Shown here one piece after another: positions 1 to 8,168 of a DNA stretch of 64,000 nt. The stretch covers positions 7,826 through 71,825 of the forward strand of contig CAAECW010000116.1 of assembly GCA_900754445.1 (NCBI GenBank), written 5' to 3'. The notes beneath the pieces were generated by a model. That model did no database searches. It was given only the letters and a program-made list of their open reading frames with translations, and had not been told where the DNA came from. Position 1 is the first letter of the stretch. Every line of letters begins with the position of its first letter. Both the position numbers and the translations under genes were made by a program. The stretch comes from an uncultured Collinsella sp. GTDB taxonomy: Bacteria; Actinomycetota; Coriobacteriia; Coriobacteriales; Coriobacteriaceae.

Positions 1-1
1 C

Positions 2-694
<693 letters not shown>

Positions 695-699
695 AGCTT

Positions 700-716
700 C
701 TCGTTCTTAGAACGAG
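700..716 (+). terminator. Short hairpin after cysK
   Basis: CTCGTTC and GAACGAG form a perfect 7-bp stem with a 3-base loop just after the cysK stop. There is no clear U-run, so the terminator call is weak. Confidence 0.35.
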
Positions 717-875
717 TCCAAGGCACGCCGGTCTCCCCTCTCTTCTGGCAGTCTGACCTCATCCCAACAGGATGCCCCACGAGACGTCCGAACTTGCTAC
801 AATGTCTGCGGCGCGGAACCAGCCTCCCGCGCCGCTTTTCTTTTTTGGCCACATGCCACCAAGGAGAACCTCCTC

Positions 876-1976
876 ATGCACAACAAGCGCGTGCTCGTCG
901 CCATGAGCGGCGGCGTCGATTCCAGCGTGACCGCGTATCTGCTCAAAAGTCAGGGTTACGAATGTGTCGGTGCCACCATGCGCCTCACCTGCCCCGCGCC
1001 CGATCCCGCCACGGGCATGAGTAAGGTCGACCACGACATCGCCGATGCAAAGGCCGTCGCCGAGCGCCTGGGGATACCCCATCACGTGCTCGACTTGCAG
1101 CAAACCTTCGACCGCAACGTTGTCGAGCGTTTTATGAACGCCTACCAGGAGGGGCTGACGCCCAATCCGTGCATTATCTGCAACCGCCACATTAAGTTTG
1201 GCGCGCTGCTCGATGCAGCGCTGGACATGGGCTGCGACTACATCGCCACGGGCCATTACGCCAAAACAAGCCAGGCGGCAGACGGCACCTGGCAGCTGCA
1301 TCGCGGCGAGGACCCTAAAAAGGACCAAAGCTACTTTTTGTATTCGCTCACGCAGGAGCGCCTGGCGCACACGATCTTTCCGCTGGCAGGCCTAGACAAA
1401 GAGCGCGACGTGCGCCGCATAGCCGCCGAGCAGGGCTTTACCAACGCCCAGAAGGCCGAAAGCGAGGACATCTGCTTTATTCCAGACGGTAACTACGCGG
1501 GCTATATCGAGCGCCGCTGCGGACATCCCGCTGCACCGGGCGACATTGTTTGGCGCGACGGCAGCGTGGTCGGGCGCCACAACGGCGCGCTGCGCTACAC
1601 CATCGGCCAGCGCAAAGGCCTGGGCGTCGCGATGGCGCATCCTGTGTATGTGACGGGCGTCGACGCCGCTAACAACACCGTGCATCTGGGCGAGGCCGAG
1701 GACCTGACGGCCACGGCGCTCACGGCCAACGACTGGATCTGGAGCGCCCCTGCCGACCGCATGGAGGCCGAGCTGGATGCCGGCGGCATCCGCGTGGGCG
1801 CCAAGTACCGCTACCGACAGAAAGACCAGGCAGCGATCCTTACGTGCGGCGAAGACGGGCAAATGTTGCTGACCTTTGACGAGCCGCAGCGCGCCATCGC
1901 CCCCGGCCAAGCCGTTGTAGTCTATCGCGGCGACATCGTCCTGGGCGGCGGCACCGTGACCGGCGCCATCAAATAG
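876..1976 (+). CDS. mnmA: tRNA-specific 2-thiouridylase MnmA
   Basis: Transfers sulfur to U34 in the wobble position of tRNA-Lys, tRNA-Glu and tRNA-Gln, using ATP and a persulfide relay. The 366-residue protein has the ATP-pyrophosphatase P-loop SGGVDSS at about residues 11-17. The two catalytic cysteines are in NPCIICN near residue 100 and DICFIP near residue 200. GHYAK and YTIGQRKGLG are also family signatures, and the C-terminal beta-barrel is complete. The ATG is preceded by AAGGAG nine bases upstream. The Shine-Dalgarno lies in a small inverted repeat (GGAG/CTCC). Genes for two substrates, tRNA-Glu and tRNA-Gln, lie in the same window near 51.4 kb, though this is not a functional link by itself. 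The gene is convergent with the downstream aminopeptidase. Confidence 0.96.
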   Translation: MHNKRVLVAMSGGVDSSVTAYLLKSQGYECVGATMRLTCPAPDPATGMSKVDHDIADAKAVAERLGIPHHVLDLQQTFDRNVVERFMNAYQEGLTPNPCIICNRHIKFGALLDAALDMGCDYIATGHYAKTSQAADGTWQLHRGEDPKKDQSYFLYSLTQERLAHTIFPLAGLDKERDVRRIAAEQGFTNAQKAESEDICFIPDGNYAGYIERRCGHPAAPGDIVWRDGSVVGRHNGALRYTIGQRKGLGVAMAHPVYVTGVDAANNTVHLGEAEDLTATALTANDWIWSAPADRMEAELDAGGIRVGAKYRYRQKDQAAILTCGEDGQMLLTFDEPQRAIAPGQAVVVYRGDIVLGGGTVTGAIK

Positions 1977-1992
1977 CCCCATCCCCTTCATA

Positions 1993-2057
1993 AGTTGCGG
2001 TGAAATAGGGACTGTTTAAGCGTTTAAAACCGCCAAACAGTCCCTATTTCACCGCAA
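1993..2057. repeat. Long palindromic repeat, family TGCGGTGAAATAGGGACTG (copy 1)
   Basis: A 65-bp near-perfect palindrome: the left arm at 1993-2017 (TTGCGGTGAAATAGGGACTG core) is mirrored at 2035-2057. It sits between the convergent mnmA and M42 peptidase genes and would form a hairpin from either strand, so it may also act as a bidirectional terminator. Related copies are at 49750-49817 and 63674-63742. Confidence 0.85.
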
Positions 2058-2112
2058 GTTAGAGAGGACAGCCTCGGTCGGTACTGCCGTGTCAGCCGAG
2101 GCCGCTGCATCG

Positions 2113-3156
2113 TTAGCGCTGGACGTAGGCGCGAACCAGCTCGAAAGTGTTGCGCACACCGTCGATGTGGCTGCGCTCGTAGTTGTGGCTCGCGTACACG
2201 CCGGGGCCGATCAGACCATGGCGAATGTCGTAGCCGGCCGAGAGCGTGGCCTCGACGTCGGAGCCGTAGTGCGGGTACACATCGATGGCGTAATCGAGCT
2301 CCAGCTCGCGCGCGATGTTGGACAGCGTGGTTACCAGGTCGTAGTTGTACGGACCGCCCGAATCCTTGGCGCAAATCGAAACCATGCGCTCGGTGCAGCC
2401 CAGGTCGTCACCCACGCAGCCCATGTCCACGCTGATCATCTCACGCGTGTCGGCCGGCACAAAGGCACCGCCGTGGCCGACCTCCTCGTACACGGTAAAG
2501 AGCAGCGACACCTTGCGCGAAAGCGACACCTCGCCGTCAGCAACGGAACGGGCCAGACCCAGCAGAATCGACGCCGACAGCTTGTCATCCAGGAAGCGGC
2601 TCTTGATGTAGCCGCTCTCCGTCACCGTGGTACGCGGATCCATAGCGATGATGTCGCCCGTCTGAATACCCAGCTCGAGCACATCGTCCTTGCTGTCAAC
2701 GTTCTCGTCGAGCAGGATTTCCATGTTCTTCTCGATGGTCTTGACCGGCTCATCGGCCACATGCGCCGAAGGCTCGGTATTGAGGACCACACCCGTAAAG
2801 ACTTTGCCATCGCGCGTGTAAACGGTGCAGTTCTCGCCATCGGCCGTAGACCACTGATGCCCGCCGAGCGTCGTGGGACGCAAGCGACCATTGTCCTTGA
2901 TGGAACGCACCATGGCGCCCAGGGTATCGACATGGCTCGCCAGTACGAGCGGCCCACCCTCGCCACCAAGCTCAACCAACACGTTGCCCTTATTGGAACG
3001 CTCGGGCCCAAACCCCATATCGCGCAGGGTCTCCATCAGATAATCAGTCGCCGCACGGGTATAGCCCGTAGGCGAAGCAATCGAGGTAAGCGCCTTCAAC
3101 TGGTCAGTAATATAGGAGAGCGTCTCCTCTAGAGAAGCATCAACATTAGAAGCCAT
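2113..3156 (-). CDS. M42 family metallopeptidase (glutamyl/leucyl aminopeptidase type)
   Basis: Predicted cytosolic dinuclear-metal aminopeptidase that trims peptides from the N-terminus. The metal ligands of the M42/M20 fold are recognisable: LASHVDTLG, RFLDDK, YEEVGHGG with the catalytic glutamate pair, VDMGCVGDD and a C-terminal SHNYERSH histidine. The chosen ATG at 3156 gives 347 residues (MASNVDASLEE) and has GAAGG six bases upstream. The ATG six bases further upstream abuts the Shine-Dalgarno and is less likely. The length fits the family, which often forms dodecameric tetrahedra. It appears to be a single-gene unit. Endoglucanase M annotations are common for this family, but peptidase activity is the better inference. 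Confidence 0.88.
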   Translation of the reverse strand: MASNVDASLEETLSYITDQLKALTSIASPTGYTRAATDYLMETLRDMGFGPERSNKGNVLVELGGEGGPLVLASHVDTLGAMVRSIKDNGRLRPTTLGGHQWSTADGENCTVYTRDGKVFTGVVLNTEPSAHVADEPVKTIEKNMEILLDENVDSKDDVLELGIQTGDIIAMDPRTTVTESGYIKSRFLDDKLSASILLGLARSVADGEVSLSRKVSLLFTVYEEVGHGGAFVPADTREMISVDMGCVGDDLGCTERMVSICAKDSGGPYNYDLVTTLSNIARELELDYAIDVYPHYGSDVEATLSAGYDIRHGLIGPGVYASHNYERSHIDGVRNTFELVRAYVQR

Positions 3157-3316
3157 ATGCATCCTTCCAAGTAAAACTAAGACCGAGTCCCGATTTTAAC
3201 CGTTCTGCACGTGCAATGCCCCAGGAGCCGAGCCGACTCCAGACGTCCCCACACCGGTTTTATGCACGCGCACGGTTTACAATCCAAATCTTGCATAGAA
3301 ATATCGATATATGCAT

Positions 3317-3602
3317 AAATATGAGGTATCAATTTCTCTCATCCTAGGGTACCCCACCTTGGACCGTGCAAAAAACGGAGTATTCAGCACCGTGGGCCCC
3401 AACGGCCCCATCACAAACGACATAACGATGTGGTTGCAGCAGTGTTGCAGGCCGGCGCAAACCAAAAACGCGGCGACAGCCATCTCCGCCCATCGATAGC
3501 CCGCCCACAAGTGCTGTCGATGGGCGCCGCGGGCCACTACGACCCATTCACAACGTTATGCATTTTTCAGAGCTTGCTGAATACTCCCAAAAATGCACGC
3601 TG
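3317..3602. ncRNA. Conserved intergenic element, copy 1: candidate structured RNA
   Basis: This fills much of the 610-bp gap between the M42 peptidase and the Fe-ADH. It shares two conserved blocks with 22490-22755: GGTACCCCAYCYTGG with GTGCAAAAAACGGAGTATTC (3348-3390), and GAATACTCC-A-run-TGCAC (near 3578-3598). These blocks are complementary to each other, with a purine-rich internal loop. Upstream, ATGAG...CTCAT forms a small hairpin exactly where copy 2 has CGGGA...TCCCG. Inside, GCCCATCGA at about 3490 pairs with TCGATGGGC at about 3515. No convincing protein is encoded. The transcribed strand is not known; an AT-rich promoter-like stretch lies just upstream on the + side. Confidence 0.5.
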
Positions 3603-3672
3603 GGAAGTGCACCACCTATCCGCAGCGGGCAGCATGCCTTGGTTTTGCCCATATCGGGGCATCGGCGCGGCA

Positions 3673-3710
3673 CAAAAAGCCCCCGCCGCACGAAGTGCGC
3701 AGCGGGGGCT
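3673..3710 (-). terminator. Rho-independent terminator of the Fe-ADH gene, part of a repeated block
   Basis: AGCCCCCGC (3678-3686) pairs with GCGGGGGCT (3702-3710), extended by GCAC/GTGC inside. On the minus strand it is followed by a U-run. The block to about 3735, with GACATGTCCGAGGACGAT, recurs in reverse orientation inside the large palindrome at 63426-63545. Confidence 0.8.
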
Positions 3711-3766
3711 TCCGACATGTCCGAGGACGATTGTGGGGCTAACGGGCAGGGGCCCGCCGAACCAAG

Positions 3767-4933
3767 TTAGGCAGCCGGGCAGATCTTCTTGAAGAGCTCG
3801 ATGACGTCGTCGAGCGTCGCCTCGCGCGGGTTACCCGGGAAGCAGGCGTCAGCCATGGCGTCCTTGGCCAGGACCTCGATCTCGTCAGCCTTCATGGCCT
3901 CGCAGACGTGCGGGATGTTCACGTCGGCAGAGAGCTGCTTGACGGCGGCGATGGCGGCGTCGGCGGCCTCGTCGGTGCTCATGCCCGTGGTGTCAACGCC
4001 CATGGCGACGGCAACCTTGGCCAGACGCTCGGCGCAAACCGGCTTGTTGAACTCCATGGCGATCGGCAGCAGCATGGCGCAAGCGACGCCGTGCGGGGTA
4101 TCGTAGTGAGCGGACAGGGTGTGGGCCATGGCGTGATCGATGCCCAAGCCGACATTGGAGAAGCCCATGCCGGCGACATACTGGCCAAGAGCCATGCCCT
4201 CGCGGCCGGAGCCGGGCTGGCCGGACTTGGCCTCGGCGACGGAGTCGCGCAGGTTCTCGCTGATCAGCTTAATAGCCTCAAAGTGGAACATGTCGGAGAG
4301 CTCCCAAGCGCCCTTGGTGGTGTAGCCCTCGATGGCGTGGGTCAGGGCGTCCATGCCAGTGGAAGCGGTAAGGCCGGCGGGCATGGAAGCCATCATGTCG
4401 GGGTCGACGACGGCGACCTCGGGGGCGTCGTTGGTGTCGACGCACACGAACTTGCGGACCTTCTCGGGGTCGGTGATGACGTAGTTGATGGTCACCTCGG
4501 CGGCGGTGCCGGCGGTCGTCGGCACGGCGATAGTGAACACGGCGTGGTTCTTGGTGGGAGCAACGCCCTCGAGGCTGCGGACATCGGCGAACTCGGGGTT
4601 GTTGATGATGATGCCAATGGCCTTGGCGGTGTCCATGGAGGAGCCGCCACCGATGGTCACGATAGCGTCAGCCTCGGCGGCCTTGAAGGCCTCGACGCCG
4701 TCCTTGACGTTCTGGATGGTGGGGTTGGGCTTGATCTCGGAGTAGAGGCTCCAAGCGATGCCGGCAGCGTCGAGCTCGTCGGTCACCTTAGCGGTAACGC
4801 CAAACTTGACCAGATCGGGGTCGGAGCAGACGAAGATCTTCTTATAGCCACGACGCTGGAGCTCGCCGGGGATCTCCTTGATGGCGCCGGAACCATGATA
4901 AGAGATGGTATTGAGAACGAAACGATTAGCCAT
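3767..4933 (-). CDS. Iron-containing (group III) alcohol dehydrogenase
   Basis: NAD(P)-dependent, metal-dependent dehydrogenase of the FucO/DhaT/AdhB group, likely reducing acetaldehyde or another short aldehyde during fermentation. The nucleotide-binding GGGSSMDTAK is at about residues 96-105. Metal ligands are spread over VVDPDM, DALTHAIEGY, GIDHAMAHTLS and DTPHGVACAMLLP. The start at 4933 (MANRFVLN) has GGGAGG seven bases upstream and gives 388 residues. An upstream in-frame extension lacks a ribosome site. The exact substrate (ethanol, lactaldehyde or 1,3-propanediol) cannot be told from sequence. A LacI-type palindrome lies about 100 bases upstream, suggesting carbon-source control. Confidence 0.9.
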   Translation of the reverse strand: MANRFVLNTISYHGSGAIKEIPGELQRRGYKKIFVCSDPDLVKFGVTAKVTDELDAAGIAWSLYSEIKPNPTIQNVKDGVEAFKAAEADAIVTIGGGSSMDTAKAIGIIINNPEFADVRSLEGVAPTKNHAVFTIAVPTTAGTAAEVTINYVITDPEKVRKFVCVDTNDAPEVAVVDPDMMASMPAGLTASTGMDALTHAIEGYTTKGAWELSDMFHFEAIKLISENLRDSVAEAKSGQPGSGREGMALGQYVAGMGFSNVGLGIDHAMAHTLSAHYDTPHGVACAMLLPIAMEFNKPVCAERLAKVAVAMGVDTTGMSTDEAADAAIAAVKQLSADVNIPHVCEAMKADEIEVLAKDAMADACFPGNPREATLDDVIELFKKICPAA

Positions 4934-5032
4934 TGATAGCCTCCCATCGCGTGTGGGGCACCCATTACGCCCCACGCTATGAGTCCCATCCTAACGCTTT
5001 TGAAACGAAAAACATGTGAGAACGTCAAATTA

Positions 5033-5048
5033 GTTAAAGCGTTTCAAC
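5033..5048. promoter_or_regulatory. LacI-family-like operator candidate
   Basis: GTTAAAGCGTTTCAAC is an imperfect palindrome centred on CG, as in LacI/GalR-family operators. A similar pair of half-sites (AACGCTTT, TGAAACG) lies at 4993-5007. Both sit between the divergent Fe-ADH and RiPP operon; the former is the likelier target. The rest of the 320-bp gap holds the RiPP promoter. Confidence 0.4.
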
Positions 5049-5167
5049 ATAATAACGGAGTCCTAGACCTTCCCTCCCGACAGCAGCGAAGGCTAGATTA
5101 TAGGAGCAATCGCCCAAAGGATACGACCACTCAGTCTATAAATTGTTTCTGTTTTAGCAATATATGT

Positions 5168-5196
5168 TTGACAATACGTTTATAAATGGTTACCTT
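5168..5196 (+). promoter_or_regulatory. Putative promoter of the RiPP operon
   Basis: TTGACA at 5168-5173 is a consensus -35 box. With a 17-base spacer it is followed by TACCTT at 5191-5196, a moderate -10. It lies 58 bases upstream of the chosen ccpM start, in AT-rich DNA. Confidence 0.55.
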
Positions 5197-5212
5197 ATAG
5201 TAAACATCTTAG

Positions 5213-5235
5213 TTCACTAAAATAACATTAGTGAA
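5213..5235. promoter_or_regulatory. Perfect inverted repeat, operator candidate for the RiPP operon
   Basis: TTCACTAA (5213-5220) and TTAGTGAA (5228-5235) are perfect 8-bp arms with a 7-base spacer. They lie between the predicted -10 and the ribosome site of ccpM, where a bound repressor would block transcription. No regulator gene is in the island. Confidence 0.5.
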
Positions 5236-5253
5236 ATGAAAGAGGCGGTAGAG

Positions 5254-6681
5254 ATGTTAGTTCTACCCATAAAGACCCTCTTGGGCCACTACATTTATGA
5301 TGCCAATCGAAACGAGATACTTGCAGTAAGCAAAGATCTCTTCAATTTCATCTCAGAAGTCCAAGCAGGCGATGTTTGCCCCGACTCCTATAAATCAGAC
5401 CAAGAATTCCAGTTACTACAATCATGTGGCTACTGCTGTGATTCGCCATTGCAGGATGTCGCTTATCCATCAATTGACCTTTTGAAAGTTAAGCTGGAAA
5501 GAAATTTACGGATGATAACCCTTCAGCTGACTCAATCTTGCAACTTCCGATGTGATTACTGTATCTATTCCGAAAACTCCTTATACAACAGAACCCACAG
5601 TCATAACTCTATGTCTGTTTCGACGGCCAAACATGCAATCGAATTCTTTAAGATGCACTCGATTGACAACCCAAACCCGGTCGTAGCATTTTATGGAGGA
5701 GAACCTCTCCTTCGATTTAGTGAAATTAAGCTAATTACTCAATATGCAGAACAGGTATTTGAAGGAAAACACATCTCATTTCGAATTACAACCAATTGCT
5801 CTCTTTTATCTGAAGATATGGTTAAATTCTTCTTCGATTCTGGGCATGAATTCTATTTGCTAATCAGTCTTGACGGGCCGCAGCAAATCCATGATAAGTC
5901 TAGGCATTACGCTAATGGTGAGTCCTCATACCAAGCAGTTATAGACAATGTTCATATGATTTTAGACAACCATCCTGAACGCAACAAATATATTCATTTT
6001 AATGCCGTAGTCGACACGAACAACATCTATAAAACAGTCTCTTCCTTTATAAATGATAAGGATATCGAGGCTTGCGATGTTCAATTCAACTACTTGGAAC
6101 GCAACGGACGTATCGCCCCCTACAATGACAAGTTCTCAAGTCAACTGAATTACGCCTTATTTAAAGCAAGAATTATGGACGAGCGCAAGATCGAAAAAGG
6201 AAACCGCAGCGATAGGCTCGCTTCATATACGCTTGCAAGCATCAACCAAAACATTAAGCGATTTGCACCTTCGAACATCCCAACAAAAGCTATACCCGGC
6301 GGTCCATGCGAGCCAGGAGTTACGCGTCTATTTGTGACAACAGCAGGAGCGCTTCTTCCTTGCGAAAGGGTCAGCGAAACAACCAAAGACATGTATATCG
6401 GTACATTGGATTCAGGATTTGATTTAGGTCAAATTGAAAAGATGATCAATGTTTCAAAGCTGACCAGCGATTCATGTAAAAAATGTTGGGCATTTCAGCT
6501 GTGCACTCAATGCATTAAAAGCGCAGATTGCAAAGGAGTAATTAGCCCTGATTACAAGCGAACAGCATGCGACAACTCAAAACGAATTGCCTTTGATCGA
6601 CTTAATCAGAAAATACTTCGCTTTGAGCTTCATAGACACGAAGTGTCCATTACAACGGCTCTTAAAAGGAACAAGCGATAA
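5254..6681 (+). CDS. ccpM: Cys-rich peptide radical SAM/SPASM maturase (CcpM type)
   Basis: Radical SAM enzyme expected to modify the cysteine-rich precursor encoded three genes downstream, probably by forming thioether-type or related crosslinks. The cluster motif CNFRCDYC (CxxxCxxC) is at about residues 96-103, followed by the SAM-binding FYGGEP. The C-terminal third carries SPASM-like cysteines (GGPCEPG, LPCERV, CKKC, CTQC and following) for auxiliary Fe-S clusters. I chose ATG 5254 (MLVLPIKT, 475 residues) because AAAGAGG lies eight bases upstream; ATG 5236 would add six residues without a ribosome site. Family assignment to the CLI_3235-type maturases (TIGR04068) rests on the whole gene set. 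GC content is far below that of the flanking genes, indicating transfer. Confidence 0.82.
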   Translation: MLVLPIKTLLGHYIYDANRNEILAVSKDLFNFISEVQAGDVCPDSYKSDQEFQLLQSCGYCCDSPLQDVAYPSIDLLKVKLERNLRMITLQLTQSCNFRCDYCIYSENSLYNRTHSHNSMSVSTAKHAIEFFKMHSIDNPNPVVAFYGGEPLLRFSEIKLITQYAEQVFEGKHISFRITTNCSLLSEDMVKFFFDSGHEFYLLISLDGPQQIHDKSRHYANGESSYQAVIDNVHMILDNHPERNKYIHFNAVVDTNNIYKTVSSFINDKDIEACDVQFNYLERNGRIAPYNDKFSSQLNYALFKARIMDERKIEKGNRSDRLASYTLASINQNIKRFAPSNIPTKAIPGGPCEPGVTRLFVTTAGALLPCERVSETTKDMYIGTLDSGFDLGQIEKMINVSKLTSDSCKKCWAFQLCTQCIKSADCKGVISPDYKRTACDNSKRIAFDRLNQKILRFELHRHEVSITTALKRNKR

Positions 6682-6686
6682 AAATC

Positions 6687-7700
6687 ATGAAGACAATTGG
6701 ACTTATATCTTTCACGAGAGCTGACTATCCTCTTCTAATTGGGTTGCTAGGAATTGGCTACAATATCCGGGTATCAACGCCATGCGGCATTCTACCGGAC
6801 GGCCTAGATGTTGCCAACCTTGTTAATTGCAAAGAAATTGGTATAAGAAATCAAATTAACTATGTAACGACAATCGATGAATCAGACCTGGTAGTCATTT
6901 TATCGACAAAAGAAAGCGCCGCAGGACTCATAGAATTTAGTAAACACGCTGAAACCTATGCTCATTCTGTAAATAAGAAGGTTGTCAGCCAACTCGCCAC
7001 TGAACAAATCGAGTCTAGCAAAAGCGACATGCAGGATTTAGCCCTGATACCAAAAATTGTTGTCGGGAATCTATATACACCCGCCGATTCAACAATTACG
7101 TTTAGTAGCATCGTTAGCGAGATGAGAAAGTACCATCCCAATCTATGCGCTTTGAGCTTCAATCCTTTAAATGAAATCTGGGGCTGCAACACCCTTAGTT
7201 TTGATGGTGGCCAATCCGCCATCATCAAAATGAATGAGCAGATCAATCTCATCATTGAAAATGATAAAACCGACCTGGCTCTATTAGAAACGCCCAATGT
7301 GCTTATGAAATACGACGACCACATTTTCGGAGATTACGGATTAGGATCGATTGCTGCATGTCGAGCTTTCTGCCCTGACTTGGCCATTATCAATATCCCA
7401 TACACGATAGCCGACTACGACATAATGCTTGGACTCATGCCCATAATTGAAACGCTTACGCAAGCAGAGAAAGTTCAATTTGAAATTACAAACGAAGTAC
7501 TTGACGCCACGGAAGGGTTGGAGACGCATAGATTTCAAATAAGCTATTCATCTAGCGATAAAGCTATTCAAGCAGCAAGAGAACTTCGACTAAGAGGAAT
7601 GCCCTGTTTCTCAGCCAGCTTAGATCCAGAAGAATCATTACTATGCTGCAAAACAATCGAGAACGAGTTGTTTGATTTCGATATTGGGGTGCTGAAATGA
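6687..7700 (+). CDS. Peptide maturation system protein, TIGR04066-like
   Basis: A 337-residue cytoplasmic protein with no catalytic motif I can name. Sequence character and context match the TIGR04066 family, which is found only beside Cys-rich CLI_3235-type bacteriocin precursors and CcpM maturases. It starts with MKTIGLISFTRADYP; the central part has conserved-looking GCNTLSFDGGQ and LLETPNVLMKYDDHIFGDYGLGSIAA segments. It begins 5 bases after the ccpM stop and overlaps the next gene by 4 bases (ATGA), so the three are translationally coupled. Its role in maturation is unknown; it may bind cofactor or act as a scaffold. Composition is AT-rich like the rest of the island. Confidence 0.75.
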   Translation: MKTIGLISFTRADYPLLIGLLGIGYNIRVSTPCGILPDGLDVANLVNCKEIGIRNQINYVTTIDESDLVVILSTKESAAGLIEFSKHAETYAHSVNKKVVSQLATEQIESSKSDMQDLALIPKIVVGNLYTPADSTITFSSIVSEMRKYHPNLCALSFNPLNEIWGCNTLSFDGGQSAIIKMNEQINLIIENDKTDLALLETPNVLMKYDDHIFGDYGLGSIAACRAFCPDLAIINIPYTIADYDIMLGLMPIIETLTQAEKVQFEITNEVLDATEGLETHRFQISYSSSDKAIQAARELRLRGMPCFSASLDPEESLLCCKTIENELFDFDIGVLK

Positions 7701-8011
7701 CAGCATATTGTAAAGATGAAACCATCTATGCAGAAATCGAAAAAGCGATAAGCAATATTAGAGATTTGGATTTGACTCAATTTGACCAAAATCTAAGAAA
7801 TCAGCAATTGACCGACCCGCCATTCAACTTGTCCTCATCAGATTTAGTTCGACTGCTAATTTATCTTGAAAGCAGGTTTTCTGTTTACGTTGAGTACTCG
7901 TCGATTGAAAACCTAGGGTTCAACAGTGTTGAGGAGGTGAAGAAGGTAATAGAACAGTCAGAAACAATCGAACAATGGGAGGTAAATCATGAGAAGTATT
8001 CGTCCATTTAA
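7697..8011 (+). CDS. Acyl carrier-related protein of the peptide maturation system
   Basis: A small acidic protein of 104 residues predicted to fold as a helical carrier domain. The stretch LSSSDLVRLLIYLESRF near residues 46-62 resembles the start of helix II of an acyl carrier protein, where the phosphopantetheine serine normally sits before a hydrophobic L-rich helix. The usual DSL is replaced by SSDL, so carrier modification is uncertain. CLI_3235-type clusters encode such an ACP-related protein. The start overlaps the upstream gene by ATGA. Its last 23 bases overlap the precursor peptide gene in another frame, so carrier and substrate are probably made in a coupled way. Confidence 0.72.
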   Translation: MTAYCKDETIYAEIEKAISNIRDLDLTQFDQNLRNQQLTDPPFNLSSSDLVRLLIYLESRFSVYVEYSSIENLGFNSVEEVKKVIEQSETIEQWEVNHEKYSSI

Positions 8012-8168
8012 CATGCATGCAGTAAATAGCGCCATTCATTTTATTAGAAATTGCCCATGCGGTTATTGCAGCTGCATGTACTGCAACATACTGCGCAATT
8101 CTCCGCACGAAGCAGAAGTCGGTTCCAATTCGATCGAGGCGATGACGCGTGGTGGCTACTGGTCCTAA
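7989..8168 (+). CDS. Cys-rich RiPP precursor peptide (59 aa), CLI_3235-like
   Basis: The predicted substrate of the maturase. Translation gives 59 residues starting MRSIRPFNMHAVNSAI, a central core CPCGYCSCMYC at residues 22-32 (pattern CxCxxCxCxxC, five cysteines), then a hydrophilic tail ending RGGYWS. GGGAGG at 7977-7982 lies six bases before the ATG, a strong ribosome site. The central position of the cysteines suggests either an N-terminal leader of about 21 residues or a core that keeps a long C-terminal follower. No double-glycine leader site is evident; GG occurs only near the C-terminus. It overlaps the gene before (23 bases) and, if that start is right, the one after (20 bases). Family assignment rests on the neighbours; the modification is not predictable. 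Confidence 0.82.
   Translation: MRSIRPFNMHAVNSAIHFIRNCPCGYCSCMYCNILRNSPHEAEVGSNSIEAMTRGGYWS

Noticed and set aside
3430..3792. 120-codon frame in the first structured element
   Set aside because: Not preserved in the second copy of the element, where the conserved blocks fall in another spacing; more likely RNA or repeat than protein.
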